From positions 115,367,793 to 115,431,792 of the forward strand of contig OZ024929.1 of the NCBI GenBank assembly GCA_964017235.1: 64,000 nucleotides of DNA, written 5' to 3'. The notes under the pieces are model-generated. The model was not told the origin of the DNA. It saw nothing but the letters and a program-made list of their open reading frames with translations, and made no database searches. Origin of the DNA: Sabellastarte sp. h YS-2021. Its lineage: Eukaryota > Annelida > Polychaeta > Sabellida > Sabellidae. A program made the translations under genes and the position numbers. This document shows, in pieces, positions 1 through 10,420 of this stretch (its first letter is position 1; each line of letters starts with the position of its first letter).

Positions 1-171
1 TCATTAACACATTCCAACAAAATATCTTACAGCAAAAAACTTTAAAATATACATTAACTGCAATAAATGGTACAAATGTTCTTGTTTTATAAGTTTTTTG
101 CAATAGTATACTATAACCACAATAAATTTTGCTTGTTTAAGAATTATGTTAAGAATAATTGTAAATTTAAT

Positions 172-403
172 AACATTTTACCATATAAAGCCAATAGCTG
201 ATGAACAAAACTGGACAAAATAAGATAACAATACTTACATAATTGATGCAGACTTTACCAAGCTGGATAGTGACTGAACAGTCAATTTAACATTTTACCA
301 TATAAAGCCAATAGCTGATGAACAAAACTGGACAAACTAAGATAACAATACTTACATAATTGATGCAGACTTTACCAAGCTGGATAGTGACTGAACAGTC
401 AAT
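172..403. repeat. 117-bp tandem duplication across the TTI1 exon 3 / intron 3 junction
   Basis: Two near-identical copies (172-288 and 289-403) each hold the last ~50 bases of TTI1 exon 3, its splice donor and about 65 bases of intron. The copies differ at only a few positions. On the minus strand the copy at 289-403 is the true exon end, joined to its acceptor at 426-428. The copy at 172-288 is a spare exon tail with a second intact donor (acttac on the plus strand near 233-238) but no full upstream exon. Confidence 0.85.
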
Positions 404-425
404 ATCTTCAGCTCTTCACTGACAT
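356..425 (-). CDS. TTI1: TTI1 coding exon 3 (last one in window)
   Basis: Minus-strand exon of 70 nt, with acceptor TAG at 426-428 and donor GTAAGT at 350-355. It reads DVSEELKILTVQSLSSL then VKSAS. This matches the human TTI1 stretch VSEELK..VIQGLSTLMHSA in spacing and key residues. It enters in phase 1, so the G from exon 2 completes a GAT codon, and it leaves in phase 2. The rest of the gene lies beyond the left edge; no further exon was recognised in bases 1-170. Confidence 0.85.
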
Positions 426-754
426 CTACAAAGTTTTGAATATCAAGTGTGATGTTAAAGATTAAATTATATTAATATGCAGTCATTTTTCATGATATTC
501 TCGGTCATCCAACATGCAAAAAAAAAATAATGAAAAATAATGAAAAAAAATGGGCAAGAAAATAAAACCTATACCATATCATTTCTAAGTAGTTAAACAT
601 TTTCATATTTATTCAGCTACAATATACATGTACATACAGAGATGTTACATTTCAGCAAAAGAGACATTATTAAGTGCATTAAAAGCTCACTTATGCAAGT
701 TCAAATGAAACCCAATTTACATAGAATTAAAACCAATATATTTGGACTGCATAC

Positions 755-894
755 CTCTGACTGGATTACCAGGCAAACTGATAAACATGCAGAGTGAACT
801 AAAAAGGTCTTGGAACATGTCTGCACTCTGCACCTCTGTGTTTTCTAACACTGAACTCATACATTTTAGAATGTCACAGTAAAAATCTTCATTT
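755..894 (-). CDS. TTI1: TTI1 coding exon 2
   Basis: Minus-strand exon of 140 nt. The acceptor is TTTTTCAG, with CAG at 895-897; the donor is GTATGC at 749-754. It encodes NEDFYCDILKCMSSVLENT and, further on, MFQDLFSSL. This fits the human TTI1 pattern of an ECLTFVLSS-like helix followed by LLQELFSEL. It is alpha-helical repeat sequence of the HEAT-like type. The phases join: AA from exon 1 plus A makes AAA, and the terminal G passes to exon 3. Confidence 0.85.
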
Positions 895-1795
895 CTGAAA
901 AATATTGTACTTCTCATTTGGAATTCATAAAATAGTATAAATGTTACAATAACACAAATCTAACATCATGACATCACAATTATTTGGTACACTTAAAACA
1001 CTGATGGTATTTCGATATCATTAAGTATTATTACGACAAAATGTTCATTTACTGCCATTTTGATGATAAAACAAACCAATTAGTAAAGAAATCAAAAACT
1101 TTTTGCCAGTCTCTATGTACACAGATTAGTTATTAGGTACAATATTTGCATAAAATATGGAACATTTTCATTATTTTGTGTAACCATGATATAACAATTT
1201 TCAAATTGCAATCACACTGTCATGATTATTTCAAATGCCTCATGATTCTTATTTTAATTGGACTTTTATAGTGCTTAATCTTTACAAGGAGACTGTAATG
1301 TGTTACATAATAAAAACTGTCAATCAATATCCAGGAAGAGACAGGGATCAAGATGATGATATTAGGAAATCTGATTGATGATGACACTGTAAACACATTT
1401 AGAATTTAAAATGTGAATAACTCACACATTACAGTATCGAAACAAAAATATATCTGTTTGTAAATGGCATATACTTCATACTACACAAAAATAAAATTTT
1501 ACCCACTTTTTAATGAAAAGACTCAACAACAACAATGTGTATCTGCAGTGAAAAAACTTCAATAGAACTCAATAGTCCCTTTTTGGGTCTTCTATATTAC
1601 ACACTTTGTTTATGCAGAAGTATGTTTTTGGTCTCTATAGATTTCACCAAGCAGGGTTCATCTCAATATTTAGATAGAGAAACTGGACACCAAAATGTAA
1701 TAGGATCATAATTAATATTATGTACTGAAAGATTTCTAGATTGTTTGCGCACATACTTGTCATTAGCTTAAGCTGAAATGGTGGTTTTCACTCAC

Positions 1796-1989
1796 TTCAC
1801 TTTGCCCTGCTTTAAAGTAAGACGCAGTGGAAACAATATGTACTCCTGAAGCTTCTGCAGACACTCTGATGGGATGTCATTAACACATGCCTGTAGAGCC
1901 CACACATTGTTTCTGCTGTGGTCTGTTGTGAGTTTTACACATACTGGGCGTAGGACTTGAAATGCATGCCTCATTTGTTCTTCCGTCAT
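1796..1989 (-). CDS. TTI1: TTI1 coding exon 1, N-terminus of TELO2-interacting protein 1
   Basis: TTI1 is a HEAT-repeat protein of the TTT complex (TELO2-TTI1-TTI2). With HSP90 this complex matures and stabilises PIKK kinases such as mTOR, ATM, ATR and DNA-PKcs. The ATG is at 1987-1989 on the minus strand. The first 64 residues include FQVLRPVCVKL and LQEYILFPLRLTLK, which line up with the human N-terminal signatures FGVLRPVCVQL and LQQYILFPLRFTLK at the same distance from the start. The donor is GTGAGT at 1790-1795. A CAG acceptor at 2027-2029 (TTCTATTTCAG) suggests the 5' UTR continues in an upstream exon that I cannot place. The family is named from recognised motifs, not from a search. 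Confidence 0.88.
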
Positions 1990-2029
1990 CAGGAAGCTAT
2001 GTTAACTTTGGCATAGGTACAATGATCTG

Positions 2030-2965
2030 AAATAGAATCAATAATGACATAACTTAGAAGAATGTTTATATTATAAAGATTGTAATATCAGTGTATAAAG
2101 TTCCTACCAAGTATCAACTTCTCACACCTTACGGTTGCCAAGATATAGCCCGGACAAGATTTTATAGGTCAGGGTCACTACAGCAAGATCAAAAGTCAAA
2201 TCAAGGTCACACCATTTTTTTCATATCTTTTTTTTATTCATTCTTTTTTCACGAAAAGAGACTGAATGGTTACCAGGAGGGCGAGAGTGGCAAACCCCCA
2301 ATCGGTAACTTACATAAACTTCAAATGCAGTATGAATAAAAATTTCATTCACATAAATTATAATAATTCACATTTTACATCATTATATAGAATCTTATCA
2401 AACTATTGCATATATTTGACATATGTCATAGATGTACAAATTACATTAAGGTTATTGTAAAAGGTATACAAGTATATGACAAGGTAAACAAAACAAAAAT
2501 AGGAAAAAAATTCATGAAAAAGAGAGCATGACCATTAAGTTCCTAACATTGTTCCTTTTCATTTTTATATATATATAAACCAGTACAAAATATAGCATAC
2601 AACAATGTAATAAATTAATTAATATAATACAAAGTGGACAAAAGAATGCACATTTCTGCCTGACAATCCCAATATCAGCATTATCATTTAAGCTGATAAA
2701 TCAAACTCCATTCACTGACAAATAATACTCAAAATTTTTAATATCATATGTATGTTTTGCCGTTTTGACCTAATTGTTTATATATTATAAATTTTCTATC
2801 TGTTTGCAATTTCACATGTTGTAGGATATTTTTATTTGGACTAGTGGAAATTGATTACTATTGGAAATTGATTTAAATCTGCAAAAATTAAAGTAAAACA
2901 TAATATTATTTGGTCCAAACATATTTACGTAATTTTGTCTGAATATACTCCAATCACCTCCACTA
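2030..2965. other. AT-rich stretch, no gene seen
   Basis: Low-complexity AT-rich DNA upstream of TTI1. The open frames here are short, with no recognisable motif. The only odd bit is a short GC-richer patch near 2270-2300. It may contain the TTI1 promoter and a non-coding first exon, but no TATA box or other decisive signal was recognised. Confidence 0.5.
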
Positions 2966-2969
2966 GTGA

Positions 2970-4295
2970 TTACTTTTTCACCCATGCACCTCTAAAGGCT
3001 CTTATCTGAGATTCAATGTCAACCATTTTCAAGCCACCATCATCTATATCTGCTATTTAAGTATTTATTTTTATTTTATCAGCAGAATTCCAAATGAAAG
3101 AGTACATCAGATTTTCAAGTCTTTTGATACAGCCTTCTGGGAGTAACAAAAAGTGGGCTGGGTACAGAACCTTTGGCACAATCAGTGACTTAATAATTGC
3201 AATTTTGCCAAACAGAGTTAAATTCCGCCTTTTCCAAGAATTTTCCACATTTTTTCAGCTTCTCTCAGCTTTGACCACCAATTAAGATTATCACATGCAA
3301 CTTTGTTTTCCCCTATATATCTCTTTGGCCATTTTATCTTTTCACATTTATATTGACTTTGCTGTACTTTTTGTTTTCCTAACCAAATTCCTTCAGTTTT
3401 ATCTTTGTTGATCATTGGATCAGCTAATATACGAAACTCACTTACTGTATCAATTACTGTAGCCAACTGTTTATCATCTCTCAAGAATACTGCCATATCA
3501 TCTGCATACCGGCTTAGTATTATTTCCTGTTTGGCATCAATATACATTATTCCTTCAATACAGCTGGTTTTTAGTTTATCAGCAAGGACCTCAACAACCA
3601 AGATGAAAAGCAATGCTGACACAGGACATCCTTCGTGTATTCCTCTATTTAAAAAATTTTGTTTGATAACCATCCATTATTTTTAAAGATGGCAAATGGT
3701 TTACAGTAAGTTTGATCCATCCAATGAATTGTTTCCCAAAATTGTAGTGTTTATGTGCTTTAAATATGAAATCCCATTCTACAGTGTCAAAAGATATTTC
3801 AAAATCCAAGAGTAATAAAATACCAGACTTGTCATGTTTTTTCTAAATAATCAATAACATCAAGAGTTTTCCTTTTATTAGAGTTAATAAACCTACCCTT
3901 AATGTAACCAGTCTGATCATGAGATATAAGTTTATCAAGAACACTTTGGAGTCTATTTGCTAACAGGAATGCAAGCATTTTATAGTCTACATTAGCAAGA
4001 CTGATTGGTCTGTAATTTTTTATATTCAAGCGGTTACCCTTTTTAAATATTAAGCTCATAACAACTGTATTCCTCCAGTCTGACAGGGAGCCTCTAGGAA
4101 AGTTTCATTATAGGAATTTGTTAAAGGATCAGAGAGTACATCCCAGAAAGTTCTATAAACCTCTCCAGTTAGCCTATCGAGACCAGGAGACTTATTGGTT
4201 TTCATAGTATTTAAAGCTTTTAGACACTCTTTTTCTGTAGTTAAACCCTCATACTTTTTAGAGTCTTCCTGTGATAGATTCTTATTGACATTTTG
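2970..4295 (-). pseudogene. Broken non-LTR retrotransposon (LINE) reverse transcriptase
   Basis: Four minus-strand frame pieces read in order as one reverse transcriptase. At 4056-4295 there is an N-terminal part with NKSPGLDRLTGEVYRTFW. At 3832-4059 come the palm motifs NYRPISLANVDYKMLA and DQTGYIKGRF. At 3218-3673 come EGCPVSALLFILVVEVLA and the catalytic box YADD (RYADDMAVFL). At 3057-3248 there is a thumb-like part (SWKRRNLTLFGKIAIIKSL). After an in-frame TAA at 3057-3059 the same frame runs on as DGGLKMVDIESQIRAFRGAW to a stop at 2970. Frameshifts separate the other pieces, so it is dead. The endonuclease half is missing; the upstream end abuts element C1 at 4296. The motif style suggests an L1/Tx1-like or related clade, but the clade is not certain. 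Confidence 0.85.
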
Positions 4296-5993
4296 CAAGA
4301 TAACGAGTGCCCATGAACAAGCTCTGTGTCAGCTGACTGCAAATGCCATCTGAAGTAAAGTACCATGTTAACTGTTAAGGAGTAAAATGTAGGTGGAAAA
4401 CATTTAAACAAAATACTGTACATGCAACAGTTTTCAATTTACAACTGATTTACTCAACAGTGAGAATCTTAAAGTATCTATTGCTCAGCTATGGAGCGAG
4501 TTAAAGGGCTGCAATTTTACTATGGTACAGCTGACCCAAACCAAAAGTAGGTGAATAACATATTTAAAGAAAATACTGTAAATACTGCAATAATTTTCAA
4601 GTTACAACCGATTTACTCAACAGTGATAACCTAAAAGTAGCTATTGCTTTGCTATGTAATGAGCTACAGGTCTGAAATTTTACTATGTTAAAGCCGACAG
4701 AAAAGTAGGTGAATAACCTATTGAAAGAAAATACTGTAAATGCAATAGTTTTTAAGCTACAACTGATTTACTCAACAGTGAGAACCTGAACATAGCTATT
4801 ACTGAGCTATGCCATGAGCTACAGGTCTGCAAATTCACTATGTTATAGCTGACCCAAAAGTAGGTGAATAACATATTTAAACAAAATACTCTAAATGCAA
4901 TAGTTTTATAAAGTTATAACTGATTTACTCAAAAGTGAAAGCCTCAAAGTAGCTATTACTCAGCTATGCAATGAGCTACAGCTCTGTAATTTTAATATGT
5001 TATAGTGGACCCAGACGTAGATGAAGAAAATTCTCTAAATGCAAGTTTTCAAGTTATAAGCAATTCACTCAACAGTGAAAACATGAAGGTAGCTATTGCT
5101 CAGTTATGCAATGATCTACATGTCTACAAATTCACTATGTTATAGCTCACCCAAAGAAGTTGAATAACATATTTAAACAAAATTCTCTAAATGCAATAGT
5201 TTTCAAGTTATAACAGATTTAGTCAGCCATGATAACTTCAAAGTCGGCATTACTCAGCTGTGTAATAAGCTACAGGTATGCAATTTCACCATGCTATAGC
5301 TGACAGAAAAGTAGGTGAATAACCTATTTAAAGAAAATACTATAAATGCAAAAGTTTTTAAGCTACAACTGATTTACTCAACAGTGAGAAGCTAAAAATA
5401 GCTATTGCTCAGCTAAGACATGAGCTACAGGTCTGCAATTGTACTATGTTATAGCTGATTCAAAAGTACATGAATAACATACTTAAACAAAGTACTCTTA
5501 ATGTAATACTTTTCGAGTTACAATTTACACAACAATGATAACCTAAAAGTAGCTATTACTAAGGTATATATCTCCCCACCCCCATCCACTTCAATTGGAA
5601 CACTGAAGGGAGCAACCCACAGGCACATATAACACATACAGGCAATTCTTTTCTCTGATGCAGTTTGTGTGGATGAATAGGAGTGAGGGGGGAGTTTCTT
5701 TCTGTACAGATCAGAATTTACTGCAATGTATAATTTTATATGTAGCTGTTACGTAATTGTGCAATGAGCTACAAATCTTAAATTTTACTAAGTTATAGCT
5801 GAAAAAAAATATAGGCGAAAAAACATGTTTAATAAAATGCTCTAAATGCAATACATTTCAAGTTATAAGTGACTTTACTGCATGAACTCATGAATTTTAA
5901 TGCATTAAGATTTTTTTTAAAATTTATAACAAAAAATTAAGAAAGATCCAGGCCTGATACTCACACAAGGGAATCAGTCAGCTGACATAAAAA
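4296..5993 (-). mobile_element. Helitron2/Helentron-like non-autonomous element C1 with tandem array
   Basis: It shares both ends with C2 (9484-13325). One end reads, on the minus strand, CAGCTGACACAGA, then a weak hairpin around GAGC..GGGCACTC, then CTTG. The other end is GTCAGCTGACATAAAAA (5977-5993). Between 4440 and 5880 lie about nine units of ~155-160 bp. The unit phrases are ACTGATTTACTCAACAGTGA, GTAGCTATTACTCAGCTATG and ACTATGTTATAGCTGAC. No protein is coded. The orientation given assumes the hairpin marks the 3' end. Confidence 0.7.
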
Positions 5994-6108
5994 TGGTTTG
6001 TTGATAAAAAAGAGAAAAATAATTTATAACTAGAAATAGGACGCCCTGTTGATAGTAGATGCGAATAGAAACAGGATAGCATAGAAGAACACACATTATC
6101 ATGTGTAA

Positions 6109-7193
6109 TGTCCACCCCATGAACCTTTTGCCAAAATTGTACAGTAGTCTTACAAGACCCTGTTTCATTTGTAAAATATATCAATGACGCTTAAATATTT
6201 ATTAGTGTAGATGTAAATTATTTCAGCTTCATGCCTTTTTGCATTGGTTGGGTTGAAAATTTTGACGAAATCACTCTATCTTGCACGGTTAAGAAGATAG
6301 AAGCAAATTCCTGTTTTTCTATTTTTGGCAAAAATTTGAAAATTCAAAATGGCCGCCATTTTTGGGAAAAGGAAAATTTTTTGAAAATTGCCAAGAGAAC
6401 ATTTCTTAGATACCCTATGGGTCGAAAATTTCAACGAAATAACTCTATTTTGCACGGTTAAGGCCAGTTTGTGTTTTTCAATTTTGGGCAAAAATTCGAA
6501 AATTCAAAATGGCCGCCATTTTTGGGGAGGGGAAATTTTTTTGAAAATTGCAAAGATTACATTCCTTAGATACCCTGTGGGTCGAAAATTTCACTCTATC
6601 TCGCACGGTTAAGGAGATAGAAGCAAATTTGTGTTTTGCCATTTTTGGCAAAAATTCGAAAATTCAAAATGGCCGCCATTTTTGGGGAGGGGAAAATTTT
6701 TTGAAAATTGCAAAGAGTACATTCCTCAGATACCCTGTGGGTCAAAAATTTCGACGAAATCGCTCTATCTCGCACAGTTTAGGAGATATGAGCACATTTG
6801 CCTTTTTCAGTATTCAAAATAGCCAATTACTCATTTATTTAATTAATTACTCACTCATCTATGAAGCAATTCCCCCCAAAAGCAATCCCATACAAGGTAT
6901 TAACCCAATGAACCTCCATACCAAATTTCAGAAAGCTAGGCTCAATAGCATTCCTTAAAATGTCTGGAAACCAAAGAGCTACTTAAAAGTAGCAAAGTAG
7001 CTATTACTCAGTTAGCTATACAGCTATTATCACCAAAAGCAATCCCATACAAGGTATTAACCCAATAAACCTGCATGCCAAATTTGGTAAAGATAGGATA
7101 AGAACTGTTGCCTAAAATGTCTGGAAACCAAGTGGGACGCCGGACGCCGGAAAAAGCAAAAATAATATGTCCACCCCCCAGTGGGGTGGACAT
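6109..7193 (+). mobile_element. Tandem-array element D1 with GTCCACCCC ends
   Basis: It starts near ATGTCCACCCCATG (6111) and ends in a near-perfect hairpin, ATGTCCACCCC..GGGGTGGACAT, around 7167-7193. The inside holds about four units of ~152-169 bp (6230-6790). Each unit carries CTCTATCT.GCACGGTTAAG and the palindrome AAAATGGCCGCCATTTTT. A unique 3' module (6960-7165) holds GGACGCCGGACGCCGG just before the hairpin. The open frames here (for example 6548-6958) are repeat translations, not genes. Confidence 0.65.
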
Positions 7194-8436
7194 AATACTT
7201 TCCTACTACCCTACGGGTCAAAAATTCTGTCCAAATCGCTCTATCTCTTACGGTTTCTGAGATATTAAGATTTTTTCGCTTTTCGTAAAAATTCAAGATG
7301 GCCGCCAAAAGTGGCGAAAATTGAAACTTTTCAATTTTGTATAGAATACTTTCCTACTACCCTACGGGTCAAAAATTCTGTCCAAATCGCTCTATCTCTT
7401 ACGGTTTCTGAGATATTAAGATTTTTTCGTTTTTCGCAAAAATTCAAGATGGCCGCCAAAAGTGGCGAAAATTGAAATTTTTTAATTTTGAACAGAATAC
7501 TTTTCTACTACCCTGTGAGTCAAAAATTCTGTCCAAATCGCTCTATCTCTTACGGTTTCTGAGATATTAAGATTTTTTCGTTTTTCGCAAAAATTCAAGA
7601 TGGCCGCCAAAAGTGGCGAAAATTGAAATTTTTTAATTTTGAACAGAATACTTTTGTACTACCCTGTGAGTCAAAAATTCTGTCCAAATCGCTCTATCTC
7701 TTACGGTTTCTGAGATATTAAGATTTTTTCGTTTTTCGCAAAAATTCAAGATGGCCGCCAAAAGTGGCGAAAATTGAAAATTTTCAATTTTGTACAGAAT
7801 ACTCTTCTACTACCCTGTGAGTCAAAAATTGTGTCGAAATCGCTCTATCTCTTACAGTTTCCGAGATATTAAGATTCTTTCGTTTTTCGCAAAAAATTAA
7901 GATGGCTGCCAAAAGTGGCGAAAATTGAAATTTTTTAAAATTTTGTATAGAATACTTTTCTACTACCCTGTGGGTCAAAAATTCTGTCGAAATCGCTCTA
8001 TCTCTTACAGTTTCTGAGATATTAGCAAATTACTCAAAAGTAGTACTGAAAATACACTATGAAGTACCTAAATGGCTATTACTCATGTACTGACAAAGCT
8101 ATCAGTCCCAAATGCAATACCAAGCGAGCTATGGACATAACAATCTTGTATTCAAAATTGTAGTAAAATATATTTAATTATTTTGGCTTAAATGCACGGA
8201 AACCAATGGGTACTGAAAATAGCTGTACTTGAGTATTACTCAGTAAGCAAAAGAGGTACAACAGCCAAAAGCAATCCCAAGCAAGCTACTGACCCAATAG
8301 GCCTGCATACCAAATTTGGTGACAATAGCTCTAATACTTTTCCTTTAAATGAGCGGAAACCATGCGTGACGCCGGACATCGGACGGCGGAAAAAGCAAAA
8401 ATAATATATCCACCCCCCAGGGGGGTGGACATAATA
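7167..8436 (+). mobile_element. Tandem-array element D2, sister of D1
   Basis: It follows D1 directly and shares the hairpin region with it. About six units of ~150 bp (7200-8030) carry CTCTATCTCTTACGGTTTCT and AAGATGGCCGCCAAAAGTGG. The closing module (8200-8436) is homologous to that of D1 (CCAAAAGCAATCCCA, then GACGCCGGACATCGGACGG) and ends in a second hairpin, ATCCACCCCCCAGGGGGGTGGA. D1 and D2 therefore share termini but carry differently evolved arrays. Confidence 0.65.
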
Positions 8437-8439
8437 ACC

Positions 8440-9012
8440 GTAAATCACACACAATGGGTGCTACAAAAAATACCCAATGAATGCCATTGGCATGACAGAT
8501 AGCCTTGGGATATGTTGGCGTCGAGTCAGCGCAATTTTTTTATACTAAAACAACCACATAAATTCCTGTAGTCTTATTTCTTTTAAGATATTTATAAAAT
8601 TTACAAAATCCTTAACAGTTAATTTATATTTCTTCTTTTGCCACAGCCAATATTGTCATGGTAATGTCATAGGGAAATATCCCGGATGCTTTTTTAGATT
8701 TTACATTTATTAATCTCAATAAAATGTTTATTGTTTAAATAAAATAGGCTAAACTTTGGAGAATGTATGTCTGTTGATTTTTCCAAAAAAAGCTTGTTTT
8801 ATACTTTTAACTTTTAAATATCATTCCCTCTGTAACAAAGGTTTTTGGTACTACTGAAGACCCAATCACTGTCATGGCCCAACCACTGTCACCTAGTGTT
8901 GTAAGCGATATAATGGTATGCAGTATATTGAACCGTAATGGGCTACAAAACGATATACCGTTCATACTATTTTAATCTGGGTTTTCACAATAAGTTCTTG
9001 GCACACTTTAAT
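8440..9012. other. Spacer with a relic of an element-A end
   Basis: No gene is seen. Bases ~8506-8540 (GGGATATGTTGGCGTCGAG) resemble the minus-orientation 3' end of element A found at 9015 and 48522, so an old, otherwise unrecognisable copy probably ended here. Confidence 0.4.
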
Positions 9013-9749
9013 AACTAGATTGGGCCAACTCGGCGCCAACATATCCCCAGACAGGTCATCACTCACGCCACAGGTTTTGATCGGAAATTTTTTAAAACAT
9101 AATTACCCATTATTAGATGAACTTCAGCACATCAATCTACTCTGTTTATATCTCCCCAAGGAAGATGGTGTATCCCCAGACGCCGAATACATAACTCAAA
9201 TTATATTTTCAATCTTCCTGCAATGATAACTCTAAACCTATTTTCAAAGTATTTAAATGATTGACGATTGAATGTCCATTCTAAAATAATAATCCCAAAA
9301 GAGCATATCTGTTTCTATATTTGTTGACAAATAAAATATTATTTTTAACTCAACTCATCATATTTTTCAATCTTCCTTCAAAGTATTTAAATGATTGATG
9401 ATTCAATGTCCATTCTAAAATTCATAATCCCAAAAGCGCATATCTGTTTCTATATTTGTTCACAAATAAAATATTATTTAAAACAAGAGGAGAGTGCCCG
9501 TGAACGGGCACTGTGTCAGCTGACTGAATGTTTTTGATTTGTGATGGTGATAATGAGAGGAAAGCATAATTATCAGGGAAAGGACTGTACAGAAATACAG
9601 TTGTTCGAAAGATATTCCGAAGCTGACAGAAGAAAAGGACAAAAAAGCTGTACCCTGCAAATGGTATTATGAAATAAAGTAACAAGGTAATTGTTTAAGT
9701 GTAAAAAGTAGGTTAAAAATATTTAAAGAAATACTATAAATGCAATATC

Positions 9750-10420
9750 CTCATTCGACCATGAAGAAGGGATCCAAAGGTCAAATCTGACCATACCAAA
9801 AGATTCCCAGCCAAAGAATTTAGGATGGTTTACCATCCCAAACCTCTCGGACCAATAATAAGTGAGTCATAGGCACTTTTTAAGTTTGGCTATCCTTGTT
9901 TGACCTTGACGGACGGGTCTAAGGTCAAATCCGACCACACAAAAAATTCCCAGCCCATGATTTCCTGTAGCTTGTTTACCATCCCAAACCTGTAGGACCA
10001 ATAATAAGCGAGTTATAAGCAATTGTAAGTTTGGCTATCCTCAATTGACCTTGAAGGAGGGGTCCCAGGTCAAATCTGACCACACCAAAAGAATCCCAGC
10101 CCATGATTTCCTATATGTTGGTTTACCATCCCAAACCTCCAAGACCAATAATACGCGAGTTATAAGCACTTTAAGTTTGACTATCTTCGTTTGACCTGGA
10201 AGGAGGGGTCTAAGGTGAAATCCGACCACACCAAAAGATTCCCAGCCCATGATTTTCTATAGGTTGGTTTTCATTCCAAACCTCTAGGACCAATAATAAG
10301 CGAGTTATAAGCACTTTTATGTTTGGCTATCCTCATTTGACCTTGAAGGAGGGTTCCAAGGTCAAATCGGACCATATTAACAGATTCCCAGCCCATGATT
10401 TCCTACAGGTTGGATACAAT
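9750..10420 (-). repeat. E-type satellite array inside C2 (about 4.5 units of ~147 bp)
   Basis: Units contain CCAATAATAAGCGAGTTATA, TTCCCAGCCCATGATTTCC and TTTGACCTTGAAGGAGGGG. These are the reverse complements of phrases in the eight-unit array in element E (36600-37790). Element C1 lacks this array, so C2 gained it or C1 lost it. Confidence 0.8.

Noticed and set aside
6231-6958. Overlapping open frames of 74-136 codons
   Set aside because: They are translations of the D1 tandem units, shift frame between units and show no domain; the repeats explain them.
9020-9226. 68-codon frame conserved in A1 and A2
   Set aside because: Conservation follows from both being copies of element A. The frame lies in the terminal region with the hairpin and has no known motif.
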